A DNA stretch of 35,057 nucleotides from an uncultured Verrucomicrobiales bacterium (GCA_913042895.1 CAJWMQ010000011.1:1-35057), one strand, 5' to 3'; numbered from the stretch's first letter, positions 9,245 through 20,563 are shown. Program-made: numbers and translations. Notes: generated by a model from the letters alone, not told the origin.

Positions 9245-9273
9245 ACGGCGTCCGGAAACGGGCGCCGTTTTTT
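9245..9273 (+). terminator. Strong intrinsic terminator
   Basis: ACGGCGTCCG (9245-9254) pairs with CGGGCGCCGT (9259-9268), with one T-G wobble, around a GAAA tetraloop. T9268-T9273 follow directly. It ends the DUF5069-like transcript just before the convergent aminotransferase gene (stop at 9276). Confidence 0.92.
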
Positions 9274-9275
9274 GT

Positions 9276-10553
9276 TCAGAGCACTTTTTTCAACGCCCGC
9301 CCCAATCGCGCGATACCTTCCTCGATCTCCTGCAGGCTGGCATTGCCGTAGCTGAGGCGTAGTTCGCGATTCGGTTTGCGGCGGGTCGTATCATCGCAGT
9401 AGCACAAGCTGCCCGGCACATAGAGAACCTTGTGGCGTAGGGCCGCCTCAAATAAAGCGCTCTTCAGACCGCTGCGTACTTTGGCTGGTAGCCTTGCCCA
9501 GACGTACAAGCCGCCGGTCGGGTTCGCCCATTGCACGGCGTCCGGAAAATGGGCCGCACAGGCCTGTGTCATGGCCATGGCCTTGCGCGCGTAACGGCGG
9601 CGCAATTTCGCCACCTGAGTTTCGTAGCTGCCGTTGGCTAGTGCCTGGGTCAAAATCTGTTGCAGAAAATTGGCTGTGCCGAAATCGTGATTGCCCTTCA
9701 CCCGCAGCGCTGCCGCGAGCAGTGGTTCGGGCAAAAGGCCAAAGCCCACGCGCACGCCGGTGGCAAATGGTTTGCTAAATGTGCTGGTGTACACCACCCG
9801 ATCGGCTCGGCGATCCATACTCAGGGCGCTGGGCGTATCCTCGCCGGCAAAACGCAGCTCGCGGTAGGCGGCGTCTTCGATCAAATAAATCGGATGTCCA
9901 GCCACCTTTTCGTAGCGTCGCAACAGCTTCAAGGCGGCCGCTTTTTTCGCCGCGTTGGTGGTGATGCCCGCTGGGTTGCTATGGTAGCTAACCAAATACA
10001 GTGCCTTCAATCGCGGCAGTTCGCCGGCCTGTTCGAGTTGATTCAGAGTCGCTTCCAGATGCGCCAGATCAATGCCATCGGCCTCCATGCGGATGCCGCG
10101 CCCGTGAATGTCGTGGCTTTGCATGATTCCGAGATACACGAAGTACGAGGGATCTTCGACCAATACAAGATCGCCGGGATCAAAGAGAATTTCGGACAGA
10201 ATATACAGGAGCTGCTGCGATCCATGGGTGATGAGCAGGCGCTCTGGAGCGTAGGCCGCGGCCTGGGCGGGTCGGTCATCCAGATGTGCGAGACGGGCGG
10301 AGGTTAGCTGGCGCAGATGGGCGTCGCCGGCCGTGGTGCCGTATTGCAGGGGCGGCTGGCCTTGGGCGCCGCGGAGCAGGCCCTCGACAATCGCGCGCGT
10401 TTCCCGGACAGGCAGTGATGGGTTGTCGGTGAATCCGGCGGCCAGTGAGATGAGGCCGGGGCGTTGCAGGGCCTCTTTCATCAGCCAAGAAATCGGCGGC
10501 TCCGAAGTGCGTTGGCCCAGTTGGGAAAGCGCGTTCACTGGGGTTAACATCAA
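9276..10553 (-). CDS. PLP-dependent class I/II aminotransferase (LysN/MocR-type)
   Basis: 425 residues, full length for fold-type I aminotransferases of the 2-aminoadipate/aromatic group. The PLP lysine is K261 in TSTFSKPFATGVRVGF; N193-P194 (SNPAG replaces the common QNPTG), D227 in LIEDAAY with Y230, and the substrate-binding Arg in RELRLSYGNAS near the C-terminus are also present. The N-terminal region ISLAAGFTDNPSLPV and LQYGTTAGDAHLRQ is typical of the group that transfers amino groups between alpha-amino acids and 2-oxoglutarate. There is no GntR DNA-binding domain, so it is an enzyme, not a MocR regulator. The substrate cannot be read from sequence; no biosynthetic neighbours point to one. 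It is divergent from thiG. Confidence 0.9.
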   Translation of the reverse strand: MMLTPVNALSQLGQRTSEPPISWLMKEALQRPGLISLAAGFTDNPSLPVRETRAIVEGLLRGAQGQPPLQYGTTAGDAHLRQLTSARLAHLDDRPAQAAAYAPERLLITHGSQQLLYILSEILFDPGDLVLVEDPSYFVYLGIMQSHDIHGRGIRMEADGIDLAHLEATLNQLEQAGELPRLKALYLVSYHSNPAGITTNAAKKAAALKLLRRYEKVAGHPIYLIEDAAYRELRFAGEDTPSALSMDRRADRVVYTSTFSKPFATGVRVGFGLLPEPLLAAALRVKGNHDFGTANFLQQILTQALANGSYETQVAKLRRRYARKAMAMTQACAAHFPDAVQWANPTGGLYVWARLPAKVRSGLKSALFEAALRHKVLYVPGSLCYCDDTTRRKPNRELRLSYGNASLQEIEEGIARLGRALKKVL

Positions 10554-10592
10554 CCAAAACCTGCGCGTGAGCGAGGGAAAATCAAGACAGCC

Positions 10593-10621
10593 TCGACGCT
10601 GGCGGGCGTTCGGCGTACCTT
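10593..10621 (+). promoter_or_regulatory. Promoter candidate for the thiG-rfaE1-kdsB run
   Basis: TCGACG (10593-10598), 17 nt, TACCTT (10616-10621). The expected transcription start coincides with the GTG start of thiG at 10628, so the transcript would have little or no leader. No TPP riboswitch-like sequence was seen upstream of thiG. Confidence 0.45.
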
Positions 10622-10627
10622 CGCCGC

Positions 10628-11413
10628 GTGGCTGTGGCGCCGTTGAAGATTGCCGATCGCGAGTTTGCTTCGCGCCTGATTTTGGGCACGGGGAAATTCG
10701 CGTCGCCCGAGCTGATGCGCGACGCCCTTGAGGCGAGTGGCACCGAGATGGTGACCGTCGCCCTGCGCCGCGCTGATCTCAGCGGCAATAAGGATCCGTT
10801 CGCCAACATTCTCGAGTTCATCGACCCGGAGAAATACCTGTTGCTGCCCAACACCAGTGGCGCGATGAATGCCGAGGAAGCGGTGCGCTTGGCGCGTCTG
10901 GCGGTGGCTGCCGGATTGCCTAAGTGGGTGAAACTAGAGATCCATCCGGACCCTCGCTATCTCCTGCCCGATCCAGTGGAAACGCTGGCGGCCGCCGAGC
11001 AATTGGTGCAGGAAGGCTTCACCGTGTTGCCCTATATCAACGCTGATCCCGTAATCGCTAAGCGCCTTCAGGAAGTGGGCTGCGCCACCGTCATGCCTTT
11101 GGGGGCGCCGATCGGCAGCAATGGGGGCCTGCAAACACGCGATCAAATTCGCATTATCCTCGATCAAGCCACCGTGCCGGTGGTCGTCGATGCCGGCATT
11201 GGCGCGCCGAGTCACGCCGCCGAGGCAATGGAGCTGGGCGCGGACGCCGTGCTGGTGAACACCGCTATTGCCGTGAATGACGAGCCTTGTCGCATGGCCC
11301 GCGCCTTCGCGCAGGCGGTGGAAGCCGGTCGCATGGCGTATGAAATCGGTCTGGGGGCTACCCATGCCACGGCGCAGGCGACCAGTCCGTTGACCGCTTT
11401 TTTGGATGAGTAA
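10628..11413 (+). CDS. thiG: Thiazole synthase
   Basis: 261 residues. ThiG makes the thiazole phosphate of thiamine from 1-deoxyxylulose-5-phosphate, dehydroglycine and the ThiS thiocarboxylate. Visible motifs: [10 protein letters not shown], the Schiff-base K102 in [61 protein letters not shown] and [12 protein letters not shown]. The start is a GTG at 10628; a second GTG two codons later is also possible. The gene ends overlapping rfaE1 by 8 nt. Its partners thiS, thiF and thiH or thiO are not in the window, and it heads an LPS-precursor operon, which is an unusual place for it. Confidence 0.95.
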   Translation: MAVAPLKIADREFASRLILGTGKFASPELMRDALEASGTEMVTVALRRADLSGNKDPFANILEFIDPEKYLLLPNTSGAMNAEEAVRLARLAVAAGLPKWVKLEIHPDPRYLLPDPVETLAAAEQLVQEGFTVLPYINADPVIAKRLQEVGCATVMPLGAPIGSNGGLQTRDQIRIILDQATVPVVVDAGIGAPSHAAEAMELGADAVLVNTAIAVNDEPCRMARAFAQAVEAGRMAYEIGLGATHATAQATSPLTAFLDE

Positions 11414-12413
11414 AACCCTCACAATCTCACGTGTAAGAAGCCTGATGCGGACTGCTTCCACCAGCCGCGTGCTTGTGATTGGCGATGTGATGCTGGATCA
11501 GTTCCTCTGGGGTCACGTAAAACGTATTTCTCCGGAGGCCCCAGTGCCGGTAGTGGAGTTTGAACGCGAAAGTTTTATGCCCGGTGGCGCCGCCAATGTG
11601 GCACGCAATCTCACGGCACTGGGCACGGGCGTGGAATTGTTCGGTCTGGTGGGCAAGGACGACGGCGCCAAGCGGCTGCGGGCGTTGCTGAAGGGGGACG
11701 CTGTGGGCAGCAGCGGCCTGAAGCCGGTGAGTGACCGTATGACCACCCGTAAGACGCGCGTGGTGGCGCATCAACAGCAGGTGGTGCGGATTGATCGGGA
11801 AACGAAGCAGGCCGGAGACAGTCGCACCACCAAGCGGTTGTTGAGTGCGGTTGAGAAGGAACTGGCCGGTACAGGCGCTGTTGTGGTGGCTGATTACAAC
11901 AAGGGCGTGGTAACGCAGGAATTGCTTGAAGGTCTACGTGCCCTCTGCCGGCCGCGCGGTATTTGGCTAAGCTTGGACCCAAAGCCTTCGCATCAATTGG
12001 ATATTAGCGGGTTATCGTTGATTACTCCCAATCGCGGGGAGCTCTTTGAACTCGCCGGGCTCACAGACGAAACGCGTCACTCAAATCCGTTGCGCGACAA
12101 AAATTTGATAGCCGCGGTGAAAGCTGTGCAGGCGGCGTATCAGCCGGCGTTGTTACTCGTGACCTTGAGCGAACAAGGCATGCTACTGGCCCAACGCGGC
12201 GCACGGCCGGTGGTGATCCCCACGGTGGCGCAGGAGGTGTACGATGTCTCCGGTGCCGGCGACACCGTGATCGCCAGCTTTACCGCGGCTATTGCGGCCG
12301 GCGCGTCGCCGTTGGAAGCCACCTTGTTCGCCAATCATGCCGCCGGCGTGGTGGTCGGGAAAATCGGCACGGCTACCGTGACGCCCAAGGAACTGGCCGC
12401 CAGCTTCGCATGA
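11406..12413 (+). CDS. rfaE1: D-glycero-beta-D-manno-heptose-7-phosphate kinase
   Basis: 335 residues of the PfkB/ribokinase fold. RfaE1 phosphorylates D-glycero-D-manno-heptose-7-phosphate at C1 in ADP-heptose synthesis for the LPS inner core. Motifs: [29 protein letters not shown], the PfkB-1 signature [30 protein letters not shown], and the PfkB-2 catalytic [13 protein letters not shown] near residue 280. In E. coli HldE this kinase is fused to an adenylyltransferase; here the protein ends after the kinase domain, so a separate RfaE2 is expected elsewhere. It overlaps thiG (8 nt) and gmhB (ATGA). Confidence 0.94.
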   Translation: MSKTLTISRVRSLMRTASTSRVLVIGDVMLDQFLWGHVKRISPEAPVPVVEFERESFMPGGAANVARNLTALGTGVELFGLVGKDDGAKRLRALLKGDAVGSSGLKPVSDRMTTRKTRVVAHQQQVVRIDRETKQAGDSRTTKRLLSAVEKELAGTGAVVVADYNKGVVTQELLEGLRALCRPRGIWLSLDPKPSHQLDISGLSLITPNRGELFELAGLTDETRHSNPLRDKNLIAAVKAVQAAYQPALLLVTLSEQGMLLAQRGARPVVIPTVAQEVYDVSGAGDTVIASFTAAIAAGASPLEATLFANHAAGVVVGKIGTATVTPKELAASFA

Positions 12414-12954
12414 ACCGCGCCGTTTTCCTCGATCGCGACGGCACGCTCAATGTGGAGCGGCATTATCTGCACGACCCCGATCAACTCGAGATTATCCCCG
12501 GCAGCGGCCCGGCCCTGCGCCGTCTGATGGATGCCGGATACAGGCTGTTCATCGTCACCAACCAATCGGGCATTGGCCGGGGCTATTACACCGAGGCGGA
12601 CATGCATGCGGTGAATGACAGATTATCGGCCGAGTTGGCGGCTTCTGATGGCGTCGCTTTTGAGAAAATTTATTTTGCGCCTGAATCTCCTGAGGAAGAT
12701 AGCCCCGGCCGCAAGCCCAGTCCCCAATTTCTGTGCGATGCCTCTCTGGAATTTGGCATCAGCCTTGAGCAAAGCTATATGGTGGGGGACAAGACCGCCG
12801 ATCTTGAATGTGGCTGGAATGCCGGCGTGAAACAGAGCATTCTGGTGCGTACGGGCTACGGTGCGGAACTCGAACAGGCCGAGCAGACTCTCGTGGCGCG
12901 TGCCGCCGTGGTGGATGACGTGGTTGGCGCGGCGGATTGGATTTTGGAACAGGC

Positions 12955-12958
<4 letters not shown>
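12410..12958 (+). CDS. gmhB: D-glycero-D-manno-heptose-1,7-bisphosphate 7-phosphatase (zinc site missing)
   Basis: 182 residues of the HAD/histidinol-phosphatase type, which removes the 7-phosphate between the kinase and adenylyltransferase steps of ADP-heptose synthesis. Motif I is FLDRDGTLN (D8, D10), followed by IVTNQSGIGRGYY and MVGDKTADLECGWNAG. In E. coli GmhB the loop before the RKP motif carries zinc ligands (C-x-H ... C-x-C-RKP); here residues 89-105 read FAPESPEEDSPGRKPSP without any Cys or His, so the zinc site is absent. Position between rfaE1 and kdsB, with ATGA overlaps on both sides, supports the heptose assignment. A related HAD sugar phosphatase is the alternative. Confidence 0.87.
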
Positions 12959-15296
<2,338 letters not shown>

Positions 15297-15298
15297 CC

Positions 15299-16540
15299 GT
15301 GACCTATCCCGAAGCCATCGATTGGCTCTACGACCTACGCCTGCTCGGCTCTAAGCTCGGTTTGGATAATCCACGCCAGTTGGCTTCGCTCGTGGACGAC
15401 CCACAGGAACACCTTCAAATCATCCACGTCGCCGGCACCAACGGCAAAGGTAGTGTGTGCGCGATGCTGGAGAGTATTTATCGCGCGGCCGGCTACCGAA
15501 CCGGCCTCTTCACCTCGCCGCATTTGGTCAGCTTTCGCGAACGCATCCAGATCAACCGCGAACACATTCCCGAGGCTGAAGTGGTCGCGTTAGTGGAATC
15601 CATGCAGCAGCGGCTCCGTGAGTTTCCTGCCGATGCCAGCCCGACCTTTTTCGAAGTTATCACTGTCATGGCGCTGGAAACGTTTGCCCGGCACAAATGC
15701 GATGTGGTGCTGCTCGAAACCGGTCTGGGCGGGCGGTTGGATGCGACCAATATCGTGACCCCGGTGGCGTCCGTGATTACGCCGGTGGATTTGGATCACC
15801 AACAGTATTTGGGCGAAACTCTGCCTGAAATTGCTGCTGAAAAAGCCGGCATCATCAAGCCCGGCGTGCCGGTATTCAGTGCCCGACAGGAACCGCCCGC
15901 CGCCGAAGTCATTCAACAAACCGCGGAATCCCTCGGTGCTCCCTACACGCTGACACTCGGTGGTGAAACTCCCACAGCCCTGCTTGGCCGGCACCAACGC
16001 GAAAACGCCTCACTGGCCAAGCTCGTGGCCGAGCGAACCAGTTTGCCGGTCACACCCAAAGCCATCCACATCGGCCTAGCCCAAGTCCACTGGGCTGCCC
16101 GTGCGCAATGTCACACCTTGGGCAGTCAGCAAGTAGTGATTGATGCCGCCCACAATCCCGCCAGCGCCGAGGCTTTGGCGGATGTGTTGCAGGAAGAATT
16201 CCCCGATCAACGCCCCACCCTGCTGATCGGCATGTTGGCCGATAAAAACTGGGAATCCACATTGGCCTCGCTGGCGCCGCTCTCCACGCGCGTGGTGTGT
16301 GTACCCGTGAGCAGTGAACGAGGCCTGCCGCCGGCGCAATTGGCTGAGGAGGCAAAGGCCGGTTGCGAGCAGGTGGAGCATCACGACTCACTGGCCGATG
16401 GATTGGCAGCCGTGCGAGCAGTGTCGCTGGTTGTGGTGACCGGTTCGTTGTATCTCATTGGCGAAGTGATCGAGCAACTGGGCCTCATGACGGCTGCCGG
16501 CGAGCGAGGGTTGAACGAATGGAAACTATCGAAGCCATAA
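15299..16540 (+). CDS. folC: Dihydrofolate/folylpolyglutamate synthase
   Basis: 413 residues with a GTG start at 15299, two bases after the pyrG stop. FolC adds glutamate to dihydropteroate and then glutamates to folates (Mur-ligase fold). Motifs: the P-loop HVAGTNGKGSVCAMLESI, TGLFTSPHLVSFRERIQIN, FFEVITVMA, LLETGLGGRLDATN, DLDHQQYLGETLPEIAAEKAG with the signature KAGIIKPGVP, LLGRHQRENASLA in the linker, and VIDAAHNPASAEAL in the C-terminal domain. The last ~20 nt overlap the start of the HAD gene. Confidence 0.95.
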   Translation: MTYPEAIDWLYDLRLLGSKLGLDNPRQLASLVDDPQEHLQIIHVAGTNGKGSVCAMLESIYRAAGYRTGLFTSPHLVSFRERIQINREHIPEAEVVALVESMQQRLREFPADASPTFFEVITVMALETFARHKCDVVLLETGLGGRLDATNIVTPVASVITPVDLDHQQYLGETLPEIAAEKAGIIKPGVPVFSARQEPPAAEVIQQTAESLGAPYTLTLGGETPTALLGRHQRENASLAKLVAERTSLPVTPKAIHIGLAQVHWAARAQCHTLGSQQVVIDAAHNPASAEALADVLQEEFPDQRPTLLIGMLADKNWESTLASLAPLSTRVVCVPVSSERGLPPAQLAEEAKAGCEQVEHHDSLADGLAAVRAVSLVVVTGSLYLIGEVIEQLGLMTAAGERGLNEWKLSKP

Positions 16541-17175
16541 CGCTGGATGTCGGCGGCACGCTCATTGAGCCCTGGCCTTCAGTGGGGCACATTTATGCCG
16601 AGGTGGCCGCGCGATATGGCGTGCAGGCGGAGCCGGCAGAATTAACCCGACGCTTTGTCCAAGCGTGGCGGGCACAGGATGCCTTTCAATACACTCGGGC
16701 CGATTGGGCGGCGGTGGTGGATGCCACTTTCGAAGGCCTGAGTACGCAACTTCCCAGCCAGACATTTTTCGGGGAACTCTACAGTCACTTCGCCAAGGCG
16801 GAATGTTGGCATGTATATGAGGACGTCATTCCCACGCTGACGGCGTTGCGCCAGCAGGGCATTCGCCTTGCGGTGATTTCCAATTGGGACGATCGCCTGC
16901 GCCCGTTGTTAAAATCGCTCGAGCTGGCGCATTGGTTTGAGGTCATTCATGTGTCTGCCGAAATCGGCGCGCATAAGCCTGATACTCGTATTTTCCAGAC
17001 AGCAGCCGAGAGTCTCGAAACTCCGCCCGCTCGCATTCTGCATGTGGGGGACGGGGAACGTGAAGATCACCAAGGAGCCTTGGTCAGCGGGCTTCAATCC
17101 CGCTGGCTTTGCCGCGGCACAGAGAATTCCGTGGCCCACATCATTCCTTCTTTAGAATATCTAGTGCGCCAATAA
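16519..17175 (+). CDS. HAD-family hydrolase (HDHD3/REG-2-like) lacking the second motif I aspartate
   Basis: 218 residues from ATG 16519, overlapping folC by 22 nt; the longer open frame upstream reads through folC and is rejected. The fold is HAD subfamily IA: motif I LDVGGTLIEP, motif II VISNWDDR, motif III lysine in IGAHKPDTRIF and motif IV HVGDGEREDHQGA. Motif I has D10 but Gly at position 12, where a phosphatase normally has its general acid/base Asp. This is known in REG-2/HDHD3-like members, whose substrates are unclear. Last gene of the thiG-to-HAD run; role unknown. Confidence 0.85.
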   Translation: METIEAITLDVGGTLIEPWPSVGHIYAEVAARYGVQAEPAELTRRFVQAWRAQDAFQYTRADWAAVVDATFEGLSTQLPSQTFFGELYSHFAKAECWHVYEDVIPTLTALRQQGIRLAVISNWDDRLRPLLKSLELAHWFEVIHVSAEIGAHKPDTRIFQTAAESLETPPARILHVGDGEREDHQGALVSGLQSRWLCRGTENSVAHIIPSLEYLVRQ

Positions 17176-17206
17176 AGGGACATTAAGGCGCACAATATAG
17201 TGTGCC
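17164..17206 (+). other. Two mutually exclusive small hairpins at the operon end
   Basis: GGCGCAC at 17187-17193 can pair perfectly with GTGCGCC at 17164-17170 (which spans the end of the HAD gene) or, with one wobble, with GTGTGCC at 17200-17206. A further 7-bp AT-only inverted repeat (ATAATAA 17207-17213 with TTATTAT 17217-17223) follows. The functional meaning is unknown. Confidence 0.4.
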
Positions 17207-17250
17207 ATAATAACTCTTATTATCAGTATATTCACAATTTATTTTCAATT

Positions 17251-17274
17251 AAACACGCGATTTATGCGTGTTTT
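17251..17274 (+). terminator. Candidate terminator after the HAD gene
   Basis: AAACACGC (17251-17258) pairs perfectly with GCGTGTTT (17266-17273) around a 7-nt loop, with the T-run formed by the end of the stem (17271-17274). It is 75 nt past the HAD stop. The rest of the 262-nt gap up to hsp20 is AT-rich. A heat-shock-like pair (TTTGAA 17365-17370 and GGCCAT 17386-17391) is visible near its end, but it is too weak to call. Confidence 0.5.
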
Positions 17275-17437
17275 ATGCAGTTTAATACGTATTTTTACAA
17301 TAGTAATGGATGGCACGGGATCTGATATTAACAGGCATAATCTGAATCCATAACTGGGGTTCAATTTGAATTAAACAGCCGAATCGGCCATGGCGGGCCG
17401 GTTTGGTGGAAGCAAACACCGCCTGAAAGGAAAGAGC

Positions 17438-17866
17438 ATGAACACATTAAGTATTTGGAATCCGATTCATGAGATGGACGCGTTGTTTCATAACCGGCTG
17501 GCCTCGGTGCTGGGCGGCGAGGGACAAGCATCGGTGGCGTGGTCGCCGGTGGTGGACATTGAGGAAACAGAACAGGATTACGTGATACGCGCCGAATTGC
17601 CGGGGCTGGATAAGGACAAGGTGAAGGTGACGGTCGAGGACGGCGTGCTGACCTTGTCCGGCGAGCGGGATCTGGAGCGCACGGTGGAGGGGAAAACCTA
17701 CCATCGCATCGAACGTTCGCATGGCACCTTCAGCCGCAGCTTCACTTTACCGGAGGATAGCGATGCCGAAAGTGTGGCTGCGCAATTCACAAACGGCGTG
17801 TTGGCCGTGCGTGTGGCCAAGCGCGAGGAGGCATTGCCGAAATCGATTGAAGTGCGCGTGGAATAA
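17438..17866 (+). CDS. hsp20: Small heat-shock protein Hsp20 (alpha-crystallin family)
   Basis: 142 residues from ATG 17438, preceded by a purine-rich ribosome site (AAAGGAAAGAG at 17426-17436). A 16-codon open extension upstream is unlikely. The N-terminal arm [17 protein letters not shown] is followed by an alpha-crystallin domain (about 45-135): [60 protein letters not shown] and the [12 protein letters not shown] strand. It is an ATP-independent holdase that keeps unfolding proteins soluble for ClpB/DnaK. It stands 71 nt in front of clpB on the same strand, a logical disaggregation pair. Confidence 0.95.
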   Translation: MNTLSIWNPIHEMDALFHNRLASVLGGEGQASVAWSPVVDIEETEQDYVIRAELPGLDKDKVKVTVEDGVLTLSGERDLERTVEGKTYHRIERSHGTFSRSFTLPEDSDAESVAAQFTNGVLAVRVAKREEALPKSIEVRVE

Positions 17867-17876
17867 TCATGAAGCC

Positions 17877-17901
17877 GCCGGGGAGCGGATTGCTCCCCGG
17901 C
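17877..17901 (+). other. Perfect GC-rich hairpin between hsp20 and clpB
   Basis: GCCGGGGAGC (17877-17886) and GCTCCCCGGC (17892-17901) form a perfect 10-bp stem with a 5-nt loop. No T-run follows, so it is not a standard intrinsic terminator. It starts 10 nt after the hsp20 stop and ends 23 nt before the clpB Shine-Dalgarno (AAGGAG 17925-17930). It could stabilise the hsp20 3' end after processing, or partly terminate. Confidence 0.7.
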
Positions 17902-17937
17902 AGGCTGAATAGAACATTTGAACCAAGGAGAATTATC

Positions 17938-20529
17938 ATGATGGACAAGTTAACTCATAAATCTCAGGAAGCGTTGAGGACGGCGCAGGAATTGGCGCGG
18001 GAGCGGTCGCACCAGGAATTGGACGGGCCGCACTTAGCGTTGGCGTTGACGCAACAGGCGGGTACGATTGTGCCAAATCTGTTGCAGAGGGCGGGAGTGG
18101 ACTTGGCATCATGGGAATCGGATTTGAACACGGAACTGGATCGCCGCGCGCAAGTGGAGGGCGTGAGTTCGAGCGATGTGTTTCTGAGCCGTGATTTGAA
18201 GCAAGCGTTGGATCGGGCAGAGCAGGAGGCAAAGGCGTTGGCCGATGACTATTTGAGCGCAGAGCATTTGCTGCTCGGGCTGCTAGAGTGCGGTGCGGTC
18301 TTGAAGAAATTATTTCAGCGGCAGGGCGTGGCGCGGGCGGTGTTGTTGGAAAAGATGAGTGAGGTGCGCGGATCGCAGCGGGTGACGGATGCGAATCCGG
18401 AAGATAAATTTGAGGCCTTGGAGAAGTATGGCAAGGACCTCACGGCTTTGGCGCGGGAAGGGAAAATTGATCCGGTGATTGGCCGGAACGATGAGATTCG
18501 CCGTGTGATGCAGGTGCTGACGCGACGCACAAAAAATAATCCGGTGCTGATCGGTGAACCGGGTGTGGGTAAAACGGCGATTGCCGAGGGCTTGGCGCGG
18601 CGCGTGGTGAGCGGGGATGTGCCGGAGTCGCTGAAGGACAAGCGGATTGTGGCGATGGATTTGGGCGCGATGATTGCCGGCGCGAAGTATCGCGGCGAAT
18701 TTGAAGACCGACTGAAGGCATTCCTGAAGGAAGTGACGGCGGCGGAGGGTCAGATTGTTTTGTTCATCGACGAGCTGCATACGATCGTGGGCGCGGGCAA
18801 TGCCGAGGGCTCGGCGGATGCGGCGAACATGCTGAAGCCGCAGTTGGCGCGCGGGGAGTTGAGATGCATTGGCGCGACAACGCTGGATGAGTATCGCAAG
18901 CACATCGAGAAAGATCCGGCGCTGGAACGTCGTTTCCAGCCGGTGACGGTGGATGAACCGACCGTCGAGGAGACGATCGCGATTTTGCGCGGGCTCAAGG
19001 AGCGCTACGAGGTGCATCATGGGATTCGCATTCAGGACAGCGCGCTGGTGAGCGCGGCGCAGTTGTCGAACCGATATATCAGTGACCGGTTTCTGCCAGA
19101 CAAGGCGGTGGATTTGATGGACGAAGCGGCCTCGCGTCTGCGCATGGAGCTGGACTCGATGCCGGTGGAAATTGATCAGCTGGAACGCGAGATTTTGCAG
19201 CTGGAGATTGAGGAGACCGCGCTCAAGAAGGAAAAGGACGATGCGTCGCGCGAGCGATTGACGCATTTGCAGAAGCAGTTGGCCGACTTGAAGGAACGCG
19301 CGGCTAAGCTCAAGTGCCAATGGCAGGGCGAAAAGGCGGCGATTGATGCGGCGAGCATCATCAACAGCCAAATCGACACGGCGCGACGCGATCAGGAAAC
19401 GGCCGAGCGCACGGGCGATTTGTCGGCGGCGGCAGAGATTCAATACGGGCGCATTCCGGAACTAGAAGAGAAACTCGCGGCGGCCGAGAAGGCGATTCAT
19501 GAACAGAACGGCAGCCGGTTGCTCAGTGAAGAAGTGACTGAGGACGATGTCGCCCGCGTGGTGGCCACGTGGACGGGCATTCCGGTGAGCCGCATGCTGG
19601 AGGGTGAGCAGCAAAAGCTGGTGCGGATGGAGAGCCGCCTGCACGAGCGGGTGATCGGCCAGGATGACGCAGTGACAGCCGTGGCCAACGCGGTGCGCCG
19701 GGCGCGCAGTGGATTGCAGGATCCGCAGCGGCCGATGGGCAGTTTTATTTTCCTGGGGCCGACCGGCGTCGGCAAGACGGAGCTGGCGCGGGCCTTAGCG
19801 GAGTTTTTGTTTGATGACGAGCAGGCGATGACGCGCATCGACATGAGCGAGTACATGGAGAAACACAGTGTGAGTCGCCTGATCGGCGCGCCTCCGGGCT
19901 ACGTGGGCCATGAGGAAGGCGGTCAGCTCAGCGAGAGCGTGCGCCGCCGGCCTTACAGCGTGGTGTTGTTCGATGAGATCGAGAAGGCGCATCCGGATGT
20001 TTTCAACGTGCTGCTGCAGGTGCTCGATGATGGCCGCCTGACCGATGGCCAGGGGCGTACGGTGGATTTCCGGAATACGGTGATCATCATGACCAGCAAC
20101 ATCGGCAGCCCGCTGATCAGTGAACACTTTGCCGCGGGCAAAGCGACGGATGACGCGCTGCATACGGGCGTGATGGACGAGCTGAAGCGATGTTTCCGGC
20201 CGGAGTTTTTGAACCGCGTTGACGATAGTATCATCTTCGGAAGCCTAGACGAAACACAGTTGGGTGCCATCGTGGATATTCAGTTGAACCGCGTTGATAA
20301 ACGCCTAGCTGATCAACAGCTGACGCTGTCGGTTAACGACTGTACGCGAGCTTTTCTTGCCAAGGCGGGGTATGATCCTCAATTTGGTGCGCGGCCACTC
20401 AAACGAGCCATTCAGCAACACTTACTCGACCCTTTGGCGCTCAAGTTGTTGGATGGGGATTTTAAACCTGGAGACACCATCACCGCCGAAGCTAAGGACG
20501 AGTCCGTTGAGTTTTCATTAGCTGAATAA
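17938..20529 (+). CDS. clpB: ATP-dependent disaggregase ClpB
   Basis: 863 residues from ATG 17938, 7 nt after AAGGAG (17925-17930); a 23-codon open extension upstream crosses the hairpin and is rejected. Domains in order: Clp N-domain (two repeats, [15 protein letters not shown] and [21 protein letters not shown], to about 150); AAA+ 1 with Walker [10 protein letters not shown] near 205-213 and Walker [10 protein letters not shown]; a coiled-coil M domain, about 390-525 ([20 protein letters not shown]), which marks ClpB rather than ClpA/C; AAA+ 2 with Walker [11 protein letters not shown] near 606-615 and Walker [15 protein letters not shown]; and a C-terminal D2-small domain ([10 protein letters not shown]). 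It threads aggregated proteins through its hexamer pore with DnaK and small heat-shock proteins. Confidence 0.98.
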   Translation: MMDKLTHKSQEALRTAQELARERSHQELDGPHLALALTQQAGTIVPNLLQRAGVDLASWESDLNTELDRRAQVEGVSSSDVFLSRDLKQALDRAEQEAKALADDYLSAEHLLLGLLECGAVLKKLFQRQGVARAVLLEKMSEVRGSQRVTDANPEDKFEALEKYGKDLTALAREGKIDPVIGRNDEIRRVMQVLTRRTKNNPVLIGEPGVGKTAIAEGLARRVVSGDVPESLKDKRIVAMDLGAMIAGAKYRGEFEDRLKAFLKEVTAAEGQIVLFIDELHTIVGAGNAEGSADAANMLKPQLARGELRCIGATTLDEYRKHIEKDPALERRFQPVTVDEPTVEETIAILRGLKERYEVHHGIRIQDSALVSAAQLSNRYISDRFLPDKAVDLMDEAASRLRMELDSMPVEIDQLEREILQLEIEETALKKEKDDASRERLTHLQKQLADLKERAAKLKCQWQGEKAAIDAASIINSQIDTARRDQETAERTGDLSAAAEIQYGRIPELEEKLAAAEKAIHEQNGSRLLSEEVTEDDVARVVATWTGIPVSRMLEGEQQKLVRMESRLHERVIGQDDAVTAVANAVRRARSGLQDPQRPMGSFIFLGPTGVGKTELARALAEFLFDDEQAMTRIDMSEYMEKHSVSRLIGAPPGYVGHEEGGQLSESVRRRPYSVVLFDEIEKAHPDVFNVLLQVLDDGRLTDGQGRTVDFRNTVIIMTSNIGSPLISEHFAAGKATDDALHTGVMDELKRCFRPEFLNRVDDSIIFGSLDETQLGAIVDIQLNRVDKRLADQQLTLSVNDCTRAFLAKAGYDPQFGARPLKRAIQQHLLDPLALKLLDGDFKPGDTITAEAKDESVEFSLAE

Positions 20530-20563
20530 TCAAACTCTCCTTTACAGGGTCGGAAAGGTAGAA

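Noticed and set aside
9276-10553. MocR-type transcription regulator
   Set aside because: Only the aminotransferase domain is present; there is no N-terminal GntR helix-turn-helix.
18310-19443. 377-codon open frame on the minus strand
   Set aside because: Antisense to clpB in GC-rich DNA; Arg/His/Leu-rich translation typical of a shadow frame.
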